From Flavobacterium haoranii (lineage in GTDB: Bacteria > Bacteroidota > Bacteroidia > Flavobacteriales > Flavobacteriaceae): a stretch of 64,000 bases of DNA. Under the pieces are notes generated by a model, which was not told where the DNA came from, did not search any database, and was given only the letters and a program-made list of their open reading frames with translations. Location: contig NZ_CP045292.1 in the NCBI RefSeq assembly GCF_009363055.1, positions 2,356,001 through 2,420,000 on the forward strand, written 5' to 3'. A program made the translations under genes and the position numbers. Shown in pieces: positions 10,567 through 20,880 of the stretch (positions are counted from its first letter, which is position 1; every line of letters begins with the position of its first letter).

Positions 10567-10596
10567 AATTTATTTATTAATTAAAACCAACTAGTT

Positions 10597-10689
10597 ATGC
10601 CAAGTGGTAAAAAAAGAAAAAGACATAAGGTAGCAACGCACAAACGTAAGAAGAGAGCAAGAGCTAACCGTCATAAAAAGAAAAAGTAG
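10597..10689 (+). CDS. 30-residue, highly basic ribosomal-type peptide
   Basis: ATG at 10597 to TAG at 10687-10689 encodes 30 residues starting MPSGKKRKRHKVATHKRKKR; more than half are Lys, Arg or His. It is too short for ordinary ORF calling, but a peptide beginning MPSGKKRKRHK is widespread in Bacteroidota, typically next to rng. From memory it corresponds to an extra ribosomal protein seen in the F. johnsoniae ribosome (bL38); I cannot confirm that name here. The composition fits an rRNA-binding tail protein. It sits between hup and rng and its stop codon is part of the following terminator hairpin. Confidence 0.65.
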   Translation: MPSGKKRKRHKVATHKRKKRARANRHKKKK

Positions 10690-10713
10690 TTTTAAACTAC
10701 TTTTCTTTTTTTA
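10681..10713 (+). terminator. Terminator after the basic peptide gene
   Basis: The arms AAAAGTAGT and ACTACTTTT form a hairpin followed by a T-rich run. The stem includes the stop codon of the 30-aa gene, so it separates that unit from rng. Confidence 0.65.
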
Positions 10714-10828
10714 AAAAGTTCTTTGAAACGAATCGATTCAGTCGATTCTCGGGTAAAATTACCTGTAAAAAAATGTTTAATCCATCCTTTCAATTTAGTT
10801 AAAAGTCTAAAAGTTATGAGTTCTTGAA

Positions 10829-10859
10829 TTGTAACCGTAGACAGAAAACTTTATAGTTG
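10829..10859 (+). promoter_or_regulatory. Candidate promoter of rng
   Basis: TTG (10829-10831), 20 bases, then TATAGTTG (10852-10859) has one mismatch to TAnnTTTG. The predicted start is only a few bases before the ATG at 10868 and about 10-15 before the preferred ATG at 10877. The 100 bases upstream hold the perfect palindrome GAATCGATTC (about 10730-10740) with a second CGATTC close by, a possible regulatory site. Confidence 0.45.
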
Positions 10860-10876
10860 GGATAAAAATGTACCGC

Positions 10877-12421
10877 ATGAACAAAGAATTAATTATTCGT
10901 TCAGGTTCTGATGCAGTAGATTTTGCCTTATTAAAAGATGGAAAACTAATTGAATTACATAAGGAAGAAGAAAAAGGAGCAAAGTTCCAGGTAGGCGATA
11001 TTTTTATTGCAAAAATTAGAAAACCAGTACCAGGATTAAATGCTGCTTTTGTGAACCTTGGTTATGAGAAAGATGCATTTTTACATTACCATGATTTAGG
11101 TCCAAATTTAGCTTCTTTATTAAAATTCATTAAACTTGTAAGCGCAGGTAAATTAAAAGATTATTCACTCAAAAATTTTCCTTTTGAAGCTGAAATTGAT
11201 AAAGATGGTGCTATAGCCGATGTGCTAAGTGCAAATCAATCAGTTTTAGTACAAATTGTTAAAGAGCCTATTTCAACAAAAGGACCGCGAATTAGTTCTG
11301 AAATTTCATTAGCAGGACGTTATGTGGTTTTAGTTCCGTTTTCTGATAGAGTGTCGGTTTCACAAAAAATCACTTCTAAAGAAGAAAAAGAGCGCTTAAA
11401 AAGATTGGTTCAATCTATTAAACCAAAAGGATTTGGGGTTATTGTTCGCACAGTAGCCGAAGGCAAAAAAGTTGCAGAGCTTGATCGCGATTTACAAAAT
11501 TTATTTGAACGCTGGTCGGCCATGTGCAAAAGACTACAAACTGCTCATCACCCATCAAAAGTATTAGGAGAGTTAAATAAAGTATCTTCTATATTAAGAG
11601 ATGTATTTAATGATACCTTTACGGGTATTCATGTAGACGACGAGGAGTTGTATCTACAAACGAAGGACTATTTGCAAGAAATAGCTCCGGATAAAGTGTC
11701 TATCGTAAAACACTATCAAAGTAAAGAATTACCTCTTTTTGAGAAATATCATATCGAAAGACAAATTAAAACCTCTTTTGGTAGAACTGTTTCAATGCCC
11801 AAAGGAGCTTATTTAATTATTGAACATACCGAAGCATTACATGTTGTAGATGTAAATAGCGGTAATCGATCAAACAAAGCTCAAAGTCAGGAAGAAACTG
11901 CTCTAGAAGTAAATATGATTGCAGCTGCTGAGATAGCAAGACAATTGCGTTTACGTGATATGGGAGGAATTATTGTTGTTGATTTCATAGATATGCAAAA
12001 TGCTGAAAATAGAAAGCAATTGTATGATTTCTTGAAAGAAGAAATGAGTGACGATAAGGCTAAGCATAAAATCTTGCCTCCTAGTAAATTTGGATTAATT
12101 CAAATTACTAGACAACGCGTTAGACCAGAAGTGGCTATAAAAACTAGGGAAGAAAACCCAAATAATGAAAATGGGGAAATTGAAGCTCCAATTGTAATTA
12201 TAGACAAAATAACTGATAACGTTGAAAGAATTTTAAAAGACCATAAGAAAGTTGTGCTTAACACACATCCTTTTGTGGCAGCATACCTTGAAAAAGGTTT
12301 TCCATCAGTTCGTATGAAGTGGTTCATCGAACATAAAAAATGGGTGAAAATTATACCTCGTGACGCTTACACGTATTTAGAATACCATTTCTTTGACAAA
12401 GAAGGAAATGAAATTAAATAA
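10877..12421 (+). CDS. rng: Ribonuclease E/G family protein
   Basis: The 514-aa product starts at MNKELIIRSGSD; an ATG three codons upstream (10868) is the alternative. It has an S1-like RNA-binding domain at the N-terminus (VGDIFIAKIRKPVPGLNAAFV), an RNase-H-like/5'-sensor region, and a catalytic DNase-I-like domain with VVDVNSGNRSNK and GGIIVVDFIDM, whose two Asp residues should bind the metal. The CPxCxGxG zinc-link motif of E. coli RNase E/G is absent; an EENPNNENGEIEAPIV segment lies where it would be expected. Long C-terminal RNase E scaffolding is also absent, so RNase G-like processing of rRNA and mRNA is likely. It ends at a terminator facing pbpC. Confidence 0.92.
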   Translation: MNKELIIRSGSDAVDFALLKDGKLIELHKEEEKGAKFQVGDIFIAKIRKPVPGLNAAFVNLGYEKDAFLHYHDLGPNLASLLKFIKLVSAGKLKDYSLKNFPFEAEIDKDGAIADVLSANQSVLVQIVKEPISTKGPRISSEISLAGRYVVLVPFSDRVSVSQKITSKEEKERLKRLVQSIKPKGFGVIVRTVAEGKKVAELDRDLQNLFERWSAMCKRLQTAHHPSKVLGELNKVSSILRDVFNDTFTGIHVDDEELYLQTKDYLQEIAPDKVSIVKHYQSKELPLFEKYHIERQIKTSFGRTVSMPKGAYLIIEHTEALHVVDVNSGNRSNKAQSQEETALEVNMIAAAEIARQLRLRDMGGIIVVDFIDMQNAENRKQLYDFLKEEMSDDKAKHKILPPSKFGLIQITRQRVRPEVAIKTREENPNNENGEIEAPIVIIDKITDNVERILKDHKKVVLNTHPFVAAYLEKGFPSVRMKWFIEHKKWVKIIPRDAYTYLEYHFFDKEGNEIK

Positions 12422-12424
12422 AAC

Positions 12425-12458
12425 TAAACCGCTTTTCGTAAGATTGGCGGTTTTTTTA
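12425..12458. terminator. Terminator between rng and pbpC
   Basis: Arms AAACCGC (12426-12432) and GCGGTTT (12447-12453) with a following T-run. The genes on both sides converge here. Confidence 0.75.
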
Positions 12459-14813
12459 TTTCTCAATTTCAACTTTTCTTTTAATTTCAGTACCTTCTTG
12501 ATCTATAACTGTAATTGTATAAATTCCTGAAGAAGCTATTATAGCCATTTCATGAAAGGTTTTAGTACTTCCTAAGTATTTTTTATTTAAGTACCAAAAA
12601 AGCTCTTCCTCTTGATTAGAATGCGCTACTTTAAAGATAGTGGGTTGCGTATTGCCTTCAAAGTTTTTAGTTAAAATGATTTTGGTAAAACTTGTAGGAT
12701 AAATGAAGTCCATTTTTTTGCTTACATCATTATTTTCACAGTTTTCTTTAAATGGTGGAAGTGGTTTGTAATCGATATTTTTTTTCTTGTAATACCATTC
12801 CATCACTGGAGGAAGCACAAACCAAGAATTGGTAACCATATTTTCAATAGCTTCACAGCTACTATTTACACGATATTGTTTGGTTTGATCCAAATGAATC
12901 AATTTGTGGTACGGACAGTTTTTCGATTTTTTAGCTGTTTTTGGAACCCATTTTAGTTCACCTGGACAAGTATTAGTTGCTAAAAATCCTGAGTTTTTAC
13001 AAATACTAACTTCTTCTAAATCGTTATAAGGTGTTTCAAACCATTTACTTCTAGGGAAAATTCTAAAAACATCAAATAGAATAGGAGCTGCACTTTCAAC
13101 ACCAGTTAATAAAGGCCTTCCTTCTCCAGTGGCATTTCCAACCCAAACACCAATTACATAATCTTTGTTTACGCCAACAGCCCAAGCATCTCTTCCACCA
13201 AAACTTGTTCCTGTTTTCCAAGCAATTTCAATAGATGAATCATAAAATTGCCATGCTTCGTCTCCTTCTGGTCGGTTTACTTCTTTCATAGCCTCAAACG
13301 TTTCCCAAATGGCACCAACATTCCAAATGTTTTTATTTTGAACAGATTTTCCAAAATTTACTTTTTCATCCCAATTATAATTCAAATTAGCCAATTCATT
13401 GGTTCGATATTCATCTTGGGTAGCAGTAAAATGATTAACAGTTCCTGACATAAATGAATACGCACGGCACAAATCCCATAAATTGGTTTCAGCACCGCCT
13501 AAAATAAGCGACAAACCATAATTTGAAGGTTGGCGATTCACATTGCGTAATTTTAAATTCTGTAATTGCTCATAAAATTTATTTACAGAATATTCTTGAA
13601 GCATCAAAACTGCTGGAATATTCAAAGAACGCGCTAAAGCTCTATTTGCAGGAACAGCTCCGTCATATGTTAGGTTATAATTTTGTGGCGAATAACCCGA
13701 AATTTGTGTTGGAATATCTGGAATTAATGATTCAGGTAAAATATCACCATCATCAAGCATAGAAGCATACAAAAAAGGTTTTAAAATACTTCCAGTGCTT
13801 CTTGGTGCTTCAATTATGTCAACATCTTTTTGATGATTTTTATCGGTTGGGCTATTCCCAACATATGAAATAATATTTCGAGTTTTTACATCAACTACAA
13901 GAACCGCAATATTGTACACTTCATTTTGTTTGTACAAATTGTAATATTGTTTTACAATATCATTTACGCGCTCTTGATGATAAATTGATAGTGTTGTTTT
14001 TATTTTTTGGCCTTTATGTTCTTTTGCAGTTTTTTGTAAAAGATGCGGAGCAATTTGTGGAACATCGAAGGGTTTTTGAGGCAAATTTTCTAATAAAGCC
14101 AACTCATAAGTTTCTTTATCAATTATCTTGTCTTGCCAAAGTTTCTTTAACAATCGGTTTCTTTTATCTAATAATCGTTGTTGATTCTTACCTGGATAAA
14201 TTAAACTAGGCGCGTTAGGTAGAACGGCTAAAGTAGCAGCTTCTGCCCATGATAATTGATGTGGTTGTAATCCGAAATAACGCCAAGATGCCATTTCTAA
14301 TCCTACAACATTACTTCCAAAAGGAGCATGTGCGGCATATAATCCTAAAATTTCATCTTTACTGCATCGAAACTCCAAACGAGTCGCCAGAATTATTTCT
14401 ATGAATTTCTCGAAATAGCTTCTTTTTTGATTTTCTCGATGTAATCGAATTACTTGTTGTGTCAACGTACTTCCACCTCGAACTACTTTATTGGCTTTTC
14501 TATTTTGTAAAAAAGCGTGGTACATTGAAATAGGGTTGAAGCCAAAATGCTTGTAGAAATGTTGGTCTTCAAAAGCTACAATACATGTTTTAAATTTATG
14601 TGGAATACTATCACTTTCTGGAAATCGCCACTGACCATCATCTGCAATTTTTGCGCCTAAAAGTTGCCCTTCTTTACTTTCAATTACAGTTGCATAATCG
14701 TTTTTAAACAAGACTTTTGGTAACGAAAAATAATAAACTACCACAAGAATAATTCCTGTGGTAGTTTTTATTTTATTACGTTTTATGTATTGCCAAAAGC
14801 GATTTAAAAACAT
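12456..14813 (-). CDS. pbpC: Penicillin-binding protein 1C (bifunctional transglycosylase/transpeptidase)
   Basis: The 785-aa protein has one N-terminal membrane anchor (about 16-36). The GT51 glycosyltransferase domain has Glu82 in FEDQHFYKHFG and GGSTLTQQ at 113-120. The transpeptidase domain has Ser342-x-x-Lys345 (SILK), SLN at 396-398 and KTGTS at 533-537. A C-terminal Ig-like PBP1C domain follows. All catalytic motifs are intact. It polymerises and cross-links peptidoglycan. Its ATG overlaps the stop of the macroglobulin gene (TAATG), so the two are translationally coupled. The same pairing occurs in E. coli (pbpC with the macroglobulin gene yfhM), where it is proposed to be an envelope defence and repair pair. 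Confidence 0.95.
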   Translation of the reverse strand: MFLNRFWQYIKRNKIKTTTGIILVVVYYFSLPKVLFKNDYATVIESKEGQLLGAKIADDGQWRFPESDSIPHKFKTCIVAFEDQHFYKHFGFNPISMYHAFLQNRKANKVVRGGSTLTQQVIRLHRENQKRSYFEKFIEIILATRLEFRCSKDEILGLYAAHAPFGSNVVGLEMASWRYFGLQPHQLSWAEAATLAVLPNAPSLIYPGKNQQRLLDKRNRLLKKLWQDKIIDKETYELALLENLPQKPFDVPQIAPHLLQKTAKEHKGQKIKTTLSIYHQERVNDIVKQYYNLYKQNEVYNIAVLVVDVKTRNIISYVGNSPTDKNHQKDVDIIEAPRSTGSILKPFLYASMLDDGDILPESLIPDIPTQISGYSPQNYNLTYDGAVPANRALARSLNIPAVLMLQEYSVNKFYEQLQNLKLRNVNRQPSNYGLSLILGGAETNLWDLCRAYSFMSGTVNHFTATQDEYRTNELANLNYNWDEKVNFGKSVQNKNIWNVGAIWETFEAMKEVNRPEGDEAWQFYDSSIEIAWKTGTSFGGRDAWAVGVNKDYVIGVWVGNATGEGRPLLTGVESAAPILFDVFRIFPRSKWFETPYNDLEEVSICKNSGFLATNTCPGELKWVPKTAKKSKNCPYHKLIHLDQTKQYRVNSSCEAIENMVTNSWFVLPPVMEWYYKKKNIDYKPLPPFKENCENNDVSKKMDFIYPTSFTKIILTKNFEGNTQPTIFKVAHSNQEEELFWYLNKKYLGSTKTFHEMAIIASSGIYTITVIDQEGTEIKRKVEIEK

Positions 14814-17800
14814 TATTCTTTAACAATTGTAATCCATTGTCCTTTGTTTCGTGCTAGATAATTATCGTCATACATGGCTTCGCATTGAACACCAGGTAAA
14901 TAATAATTTCCAAGATAAGATGCATTCCAATACATGGTAAATGTTTTGGTTTCACCTGCATTTAAGTCGAAATAGAAATTGGTTCTATCATCTCGAATAT
15001 CTATGAAATCGGCTTTGTTTTCTGTTGAATTACCAAAATCAGTAAATCGAGAATTCAAAATTTCAAATCCTGACGGAACAATTTGAGTTAAAGCTACATT
15101 TTCTACGCGTTCGTTAGAGGTGTTTCTTACGATTACTTTTGCTACAATTTCTGTGCCTTGTGTTACCGATGAAAGATTTAAAGTAGTACCATTTTTAGCT
15201 TTATAAGTAATAACAGAACTAATGTTTTTGTACACTTCTTTTTCTTCTCCAACAGGTAAAATTCCACTATTCAATACGCGAACATACAATGTGTTATTTC
15301 CGTTGTTTTTTAATGAAATGGAATTGTTTCCGGTACTTACATTTAACGTTTTATCTAAAATTGATTTTGAAGTCGTTAAAGGTTGTGTTTTTCCTTTTTG
15401 AGTTAACGAAACAGAAATTCCTTTACCACCATTTGCCATTGCAAATTTAGACATCGCATATAAACTATAAGCCGTAGTTTGTGTACTCATCCAATTGCTT
15501 GAAGATAAGTTTTTGCCTAGTTTAGTTGCTACGTCAAAGGCTTTTGCTTTTTCACCAACTAATAAATAGGTTTCTAATAACATCGCTCTATTTCGCTCTT
15601 CAGAACCATAGTAATAGTAATAATTGTTGTTTTCAACAGTTAATCCGTTAATTAAATTTAACGCCGTTTTTTTCTGACCAATTAAAGCATAAGCTGCCGC
15701 TAAACGGAATTTCGATTCGTTAGAAATACCAACCGTTTCACGAAGTCTGTTCATTGAGCCTAAATCGGATGAACCAGCAAGCGCTAAAGTGTACAAACGA
15801 TAGGCTTGTGCAAAATCGTTATGATAACGAGCATCGAAGCGCCATTGTTTAGCCATTCGTTGTTGATGTGAAATCCATTTTTGTTTGAAACCAATAGGTA
15901 ACACATATCCTTTTTTCTCCGCTTCCATCATAAAATGACCTGCATACGATGTCCCCAATCGTCTGGATGAGAATTTCCTTGCCAATACGATAATCCACCA
16001 CCAGCTAATTGGAAATTACCCAATCGTTGAATACCAATATTAATATTACGTTGAATTTGTTGTTTTTTACCATCATCAATAGATACAATATCGTTTAAGT
16101 ATAGTTGAGGAAATACACTTGAAGTAGTTTGTTCCACACATCCATGAGGATATTGAATTAGATATTTTAATCTTCTATTGAAATCAATTGTTGGGAAAGA
16201 TGAAACTTCAACGGAAGCCTTGTTCGTTCCGTTTACGCCAAATGTTGTCCAATTGACTTGTTTTGTACTATTTGGTTCCAAAATTACATCAACAAAATCA
16301 GTAGTTTCTGGATTTGGATTTACAATATCAATTTCCACTGGATAAGATGCTTTTTCACTTCCAGAAGTAGCGATTACTTCAATTTTTCCTAAACCAGTTA
16401 GTTCGCCAACATTTAAATCGAAATATACCATTTTTTCATCTGGAGAACTAAAACTAACCGATTGCGAAGGCTGAACCACTCGAATTCCATTGTTGGTTTT
16501 TACTTGAACCGTAACATTTTTAACTTTTGGTTCCATTGCAAAAACCGTAACTGGTAACGTAATTTTTTCGTTCGGAGAAATTTTTCTCGGTACAGATGCT
16601 AAAACCATTAACGGACTTCTAACAGGAGTCGTTTTTTCAGTACTTCCATAAGCATTTTCGTCATCATTTCCTGCAACTACCATTGTTCGAACCGAACCAA
16701 TATAATTTGGCATTTCAAACGAATGCGTTTTGGCTTGTCCTTTTTCTAGTTTAAATGGTCCAAGATAAATGACAACAGGTTTAAATCGGTTTGCCTTTTT
16801 ATTGCTTCCGCCTCCTAAATCTTCATCACCACCAATACTGAAAATTTGATTTATTTTTCCTCCATAAGCACCGATAACATCATCATAAATATCCCAAGTT
16901 TTTACACCAAGTGCTTGTTTAGAATAAAATTTATCCCAAGCATTTGGCGTTTTAAAACGAGTTAAATCCAGTAAACCTTCATCTACAATTGCAATAGTAT
17001 AACTCATTGCCTTACCATTTTTCTCACTAACTTTTAAAGAAGCTTTTTGCTCGGGACGAAGCACTTCTGGCATGGTTAAAACAGGTTCTAGAATTGTATT
17101 TTTATCGACCACTTCAATTGGTAAAATTCCATACATACGAATTGGTGCATCATTTACAGTTGATGCGTGTGGTTTCAATAATGTAATGTTGATGTACACG
17201 TTTGGCGCCATATCAGCAGTAACTGGAACTTCAACTTTGGTTTCACCTTTTTGTGTATCAGCCCAAAGTGTTTTTACTACTTTAGTTCCGTTTTCTAATG
17301 AAAGTAAAGCGCGATTGCCTAAACTTGAAGGGAAAGAAACAATAGCTTTTTCACCTACAGCATATTTCTCTTTATCAGAAGTAAATACAAGCATGTTTGC
17401 TGCTGAAGCATCACCATTTTTAGTTTTACCCGACCAGTAAGGCCAATCGATAATTTCTGTTGTGCTCGTTGCATGTCCGTCGTTTGGATCAACTACACGT
17501 ACTAAATATCTTCCCCAATCGCCTTCAGGAACTGAAAATTGGAAACTTGCTTTTCCACTTGAATTTGTAGAAATAGTGAAGTTTTTATAAGCTGTTGTTA
17601 CATTATCTGAATTGTATTTTGACAAATCGTTTCCAGATGAATTCCACCACCAACGCCAATCCACTTTATACACTCGAACTTCTAAATCTTTTACCGCTTT
17701 TGGTTTTCCGTTTTCAGAAAGTGTAACCACTTCAAATTTATTGATTTTGTCGGTTTCTAAAAATCCGTATTTGTTTGCTGTTGGACTTTTTAAACCAACA

Positions 17801-20297
17801 TACGTTTTGTAAGGAGAAAATGAAGCCGAAACTACATCGGTACTAAAATCACCACCCATTTCAAAGGCTTTGGTTTGCATTACAATTTTTAATTTACCAG
17901 GTGCTTGACTTGAAATCGTAGGCTTTAAAGTTACATCTGTTTTTCCATTTTCATTTACTTTACCGGAAAACACATTGACTTCTTCGGTGTAAAAATCTCT
18001 AACATCATCATCAAAATCATAATTGCTGTAATTTTTAAAAGTAGTAGCTTCTTTCATAAATTTAGCCTGCATTTCTACCTTTAAATTTTTAGCAACAGCA
18101 CCATGTAGCCAAGCTACTTCTAATGTTCCTTTATTTGGATTGCTTCCAGAAATTGTAGCGCCTGCAAAACTGTTTTTAATTTTTAAACGATTCGGTTTAA
18201 TGGTTTCAATTTTAATATTCTTATAAAAATTAGCGCCTCCAACACTTACTTTGGCTTCCCAATTACCTGTAATGTCTGTTGGTTTTGTGGCAACTGTAAA
18301 TTTATAATGGTTTGATTCTTTATATTTTTGAACTGCTTGATAAGAAAGTTTTCCTCTTGGATCTGAAAGTTTGAATTTAATAGGGTGCGATTTTTCGAGT
18401 TTACTTTCGTTATCATTTAGCATAAAAGCAATGTGCAAAGTATCTCCAGGACGCCAAACACCACGTTCACCATAAATATAGCCTTTTAAACCTTTTTCTA
18501 AAGTAATGCCGCCTACTTCAAAATCACTAACAGATAAAGATTGACCTTCATCGAGTTTTACATAAGTTGTACTTTTATCTTTAGTTATGATGGCAAAAAA
18601 GGCATAACGTTTTGTTTCTGTAGTTGCAAAACCATCCACATCAGTTGTTGTTGAAGCTAATTTTTGCTGTTGATAATCATATAATTCAACATTAGCTCCC
18701 GAAACTGGTTTGGTATCCACAATATTATTAACTGCAATAAAATAACTTCCGTTTTCGCCTCTTTTTACAATAGCTCCTAAATCGGAAGCAATAACATTTG
18801 TTCCAATTGTATTGTTGTAATAATAGGATGATGAACAAGGATCTTCTCTTTCGTACCAATCGTAATCATAATAGTCATCGTAGTAATATTCTGTAGAACG
18901 AACTTCATCGGATTCAAAATTTTCTTCTTCTTCCTCTTCTTCAATTGCATCACCAGTCGAACATTTAAAAAGAGAATATTTTCTAAGAATTGTTAATTCA
19001 ACTCTATAAATTGCACCTGGTTCAGGTTGAATAATTTTAGATAAATCGATAGCATAAGCATTCCACTTACTATAATTGGCAAGATTATTCTTTTTTAGAT
19101 ACAATGTTTGCTTTGCAATTGGAGCACTAACTTTTCGAAGATTTCGACTACCATTAATTTCATTGTCTTGTAAAAATTGTAAAATGTTGTTTTTGTAAAT
19201 TTTATACACTTTTACATCAACTGCTTTTAAGTTTACGGCTTCAAAATTGATTTTTAAATTATTTGAACTTGGTAAAATAGTTCCGCTTTTTATAAAACGG
19301 ACTTGAGGTTTAATTTGCTCAAATGAAACTTTTTGAGAAAAATTTTGTTTCATTTTATAACCGTCTTCACTTTGAATTCCTTGGAAAACTTCAACTAATA
19401 ACTCTCCTTTTAAGGGCTCGTTAAAGAATACTTTTAAAAGATTTCCTGCCGTTGCAAATTTCAAGTTGGTTGCAGTTTCTACTTCTACTAAACCGTTTAA
19501 ATCTTGTCCTTTTTTGAGTGGATCTGAAAAGTTTAATAATAAAACTTGATTATCGCCTTCTTGAAACTCGGCAGAAATAATTTTGAAATTGTTTTTACCA
19601 GGAATATCAAATTCCATTTCTCCTTTTTGGTCAATATCAAAATCTTTTCCGTTCCAAGATATGTTTATTTTACTATCCTCAACAAAACGCTGAATGCTGT
19701 CGATTACGAATTTAAACTCTCTAGAAGTGCTCAGTTCTTTATTGAATTTTACATTTACTTTTTATCTTTTTGAGAAACTTGAATTAATTTTTTTGCAGTT
19801 TCAAAATCTAAATTATCACTAGTGTTTAAAACGCCATTTATATATTGAAAATCTTTGCTATACGATTGTAAATCGATAACAGAAACCATAAAATCTTGTT
19901 TAATGGTTTTTGTAGTGAAATTAAATTCTTTTAGTTTTTTATCGACTTGTTTTAATTCGCCCAATTGAAAACTTACTTGATAAGATGTATTTTGATTTAA
20001 TTTTTCTGTTGGTATAAATGCAACAGTGTTTGAAGATAAAGCCACAACTTTACCTTTTATTGATGGATTTATTTTGAATAAGTTTTGATCTAACTCTTTA
20101 TTTTCGCTCCAATCTTGGTTATCGAAAGCCAAAACAACTCTAATATCATCGGAACTGGATATAATACTTGGACTATAATTAAGAATATAATCTTTGAAAA
20201 GAGAATACTCGGAATTAAAGTTTTCTGCATTTTTTTTTGAACAGCTTACAAACAATAGCAAAGCCATTACAGCCGATAAAATTCGTTGTTTTTTCAT
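14813..20297 (-). pseudogene. Bacterial alpha-2-macroglobulin-like lipoprotein, split by two frameshifts
   Basis: Three frames (20339-19755, 19617-15928, 15985-14813) together encode about 1830 residues of one protein. The likely start is ATG 20297 (MKKQRILSAVMALLLFVSC), a lipoprotein signal peptide. MG/MG2 domains follow, then the thioester motif HGCVEQ with Cys-Val-Glu-Gln at 16129-16140, then the alpha-alpha toroid and receptor-binding-like C-terminus. The pieces join if one A is restored in the run at 19759-19763 and one G in the run at 15953-15956 (DDWGTSYAGHFMM). Family members trap attacking proteases through the thioester. The gene is coupled to pbpC by a TAATG overlap. A run of consecutive Glu followed by a Tyr/Asp-rich stretch near 18810-18955 is unusual. 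Both lesions are homopolymer indels, so the gene is probably intact in the organism. Confidence 0.85.
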
Positions 20298-20401
20298 AAT
20301 AAAGAAAGAATTTAAATAGAGAATACCTTTACAACTCAAAAGAAAGAAAAAATATTGTCTTAAAGGTAGGAAAAATTTTGATAAAATATATGAAGTTACT
20401 A

Positions 20402-20842
20402 TTACCTTTTCGTTCTAAAAAAAGCACGCATCAATAAAGAACATTCATTTTCTAGTACGCCACTAACTACCTGTGTTTTAGGATGTAATTGAGTTCCTAG
20501 TTTTGAAAAACCTCTATTTTCATCGGAAGCGCCGTAAACAATTTTTGAAATTTGACTCCAATATAACGCTCCAGCACACATTTGACATGGTTCTAATGTT
20601 ACATATAGCGTGCAGTCTTTTAGATATTTTCCGCCCAAATAATTAGCAGCACTCGTTATGGCTTGCATTTCGGCATGAGCGGTAACATCATTCAAAAGTT
20701 CTGTAAGATTATGACTTCTTGCTATGACTTTATTGTCGATTACAATTACAGCTCCAACAGGAATTTCACCCTTTTCAAAAGCGTTTTCAGCTTCGGCTAA
20801 AGCCTTTTTCATAAAATATTCGTCTGTGAAAATGTTTTCCAT
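20402..20842 (-). CDS. tadA: tRNA adenosine(34) deaminase-type nucleoside deaminase
   Basis: The ATG at 20842 gives 146 aa. An in-frame GTG two codons upstream (20848) falls inside the -7 promoter box and is rejected. The zinc site is His56-Ala-Glu58 (HAEMQAI) and PCQMC with Cys86 and Cys89, the cytidine/deoxycytidylate deaminase signature. TadA converts A34 to inosine in tRNA-Arg(ACG). A role as a guanine or other nucleoside deaminase cannot be excluded from motifs alone, but size and the LNDVTAHAEMQAI context favour TadA. It is divergent from dxs with only 38 bases between the start codons. Confidence 0.85.
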   Translation of the reverse strand: MENIFTDEYFMKKALAEAENAFEKGEIPVGAVIVIDNKVIARSHNLTELLNDVTAHAEMQAITSAANYLGGKYLKDCTLYVTLEPCQMCAGALYWSQISKIVYGASDENRGFSKLGTQLHPKTQVVSGVLENECSLLMRAFFRTKR

Positions 20843-20847
20843 ACGCA

Positions 20848-20855
20848 CAAAATTA
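20848..20855 (-). promoter_or_regulatory. -7 element of tadA, possibly leaderless
   Basis: TAATTTTG on the minus strand ends five bases before the tadA ATG. A start about 3-7 bases downstream of the box would give an mRNA with almost no leader. No clear -33 TTG is seen. Confidence 0.5.
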
Positions 20856-20868
20856 CAAATTCAATCAC

Positions 20869-20876
20869 TACTTTTG
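20869..20876 (+). promoter_or_regulatory. -7 element of dxs, possibly leaderless
   Basis: TACTTTTG ends four bases before the dxs ATG at 20881 and mirrors the tadA box across a 13-base gap. A leaderless or near-leaderless mRNA is implied. No clear -33 TTG is seen. Confidence 0.5.
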
Positions 20877-20880
20877 TTAC

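Noticed and set aside
17072..17440. 122-aa ORF on the plus strand inside the macroglobulin gene
   Set aside because: It is an antisense shadow of a real coding region with low-complexity composition and no promoter.
12456..20297. Novel defence island formed by pbpC and the macroglobulin
   Set aside because: This pairing is already known in Proteobacteria and elsewhere; no additional unknown genes accompany it here.
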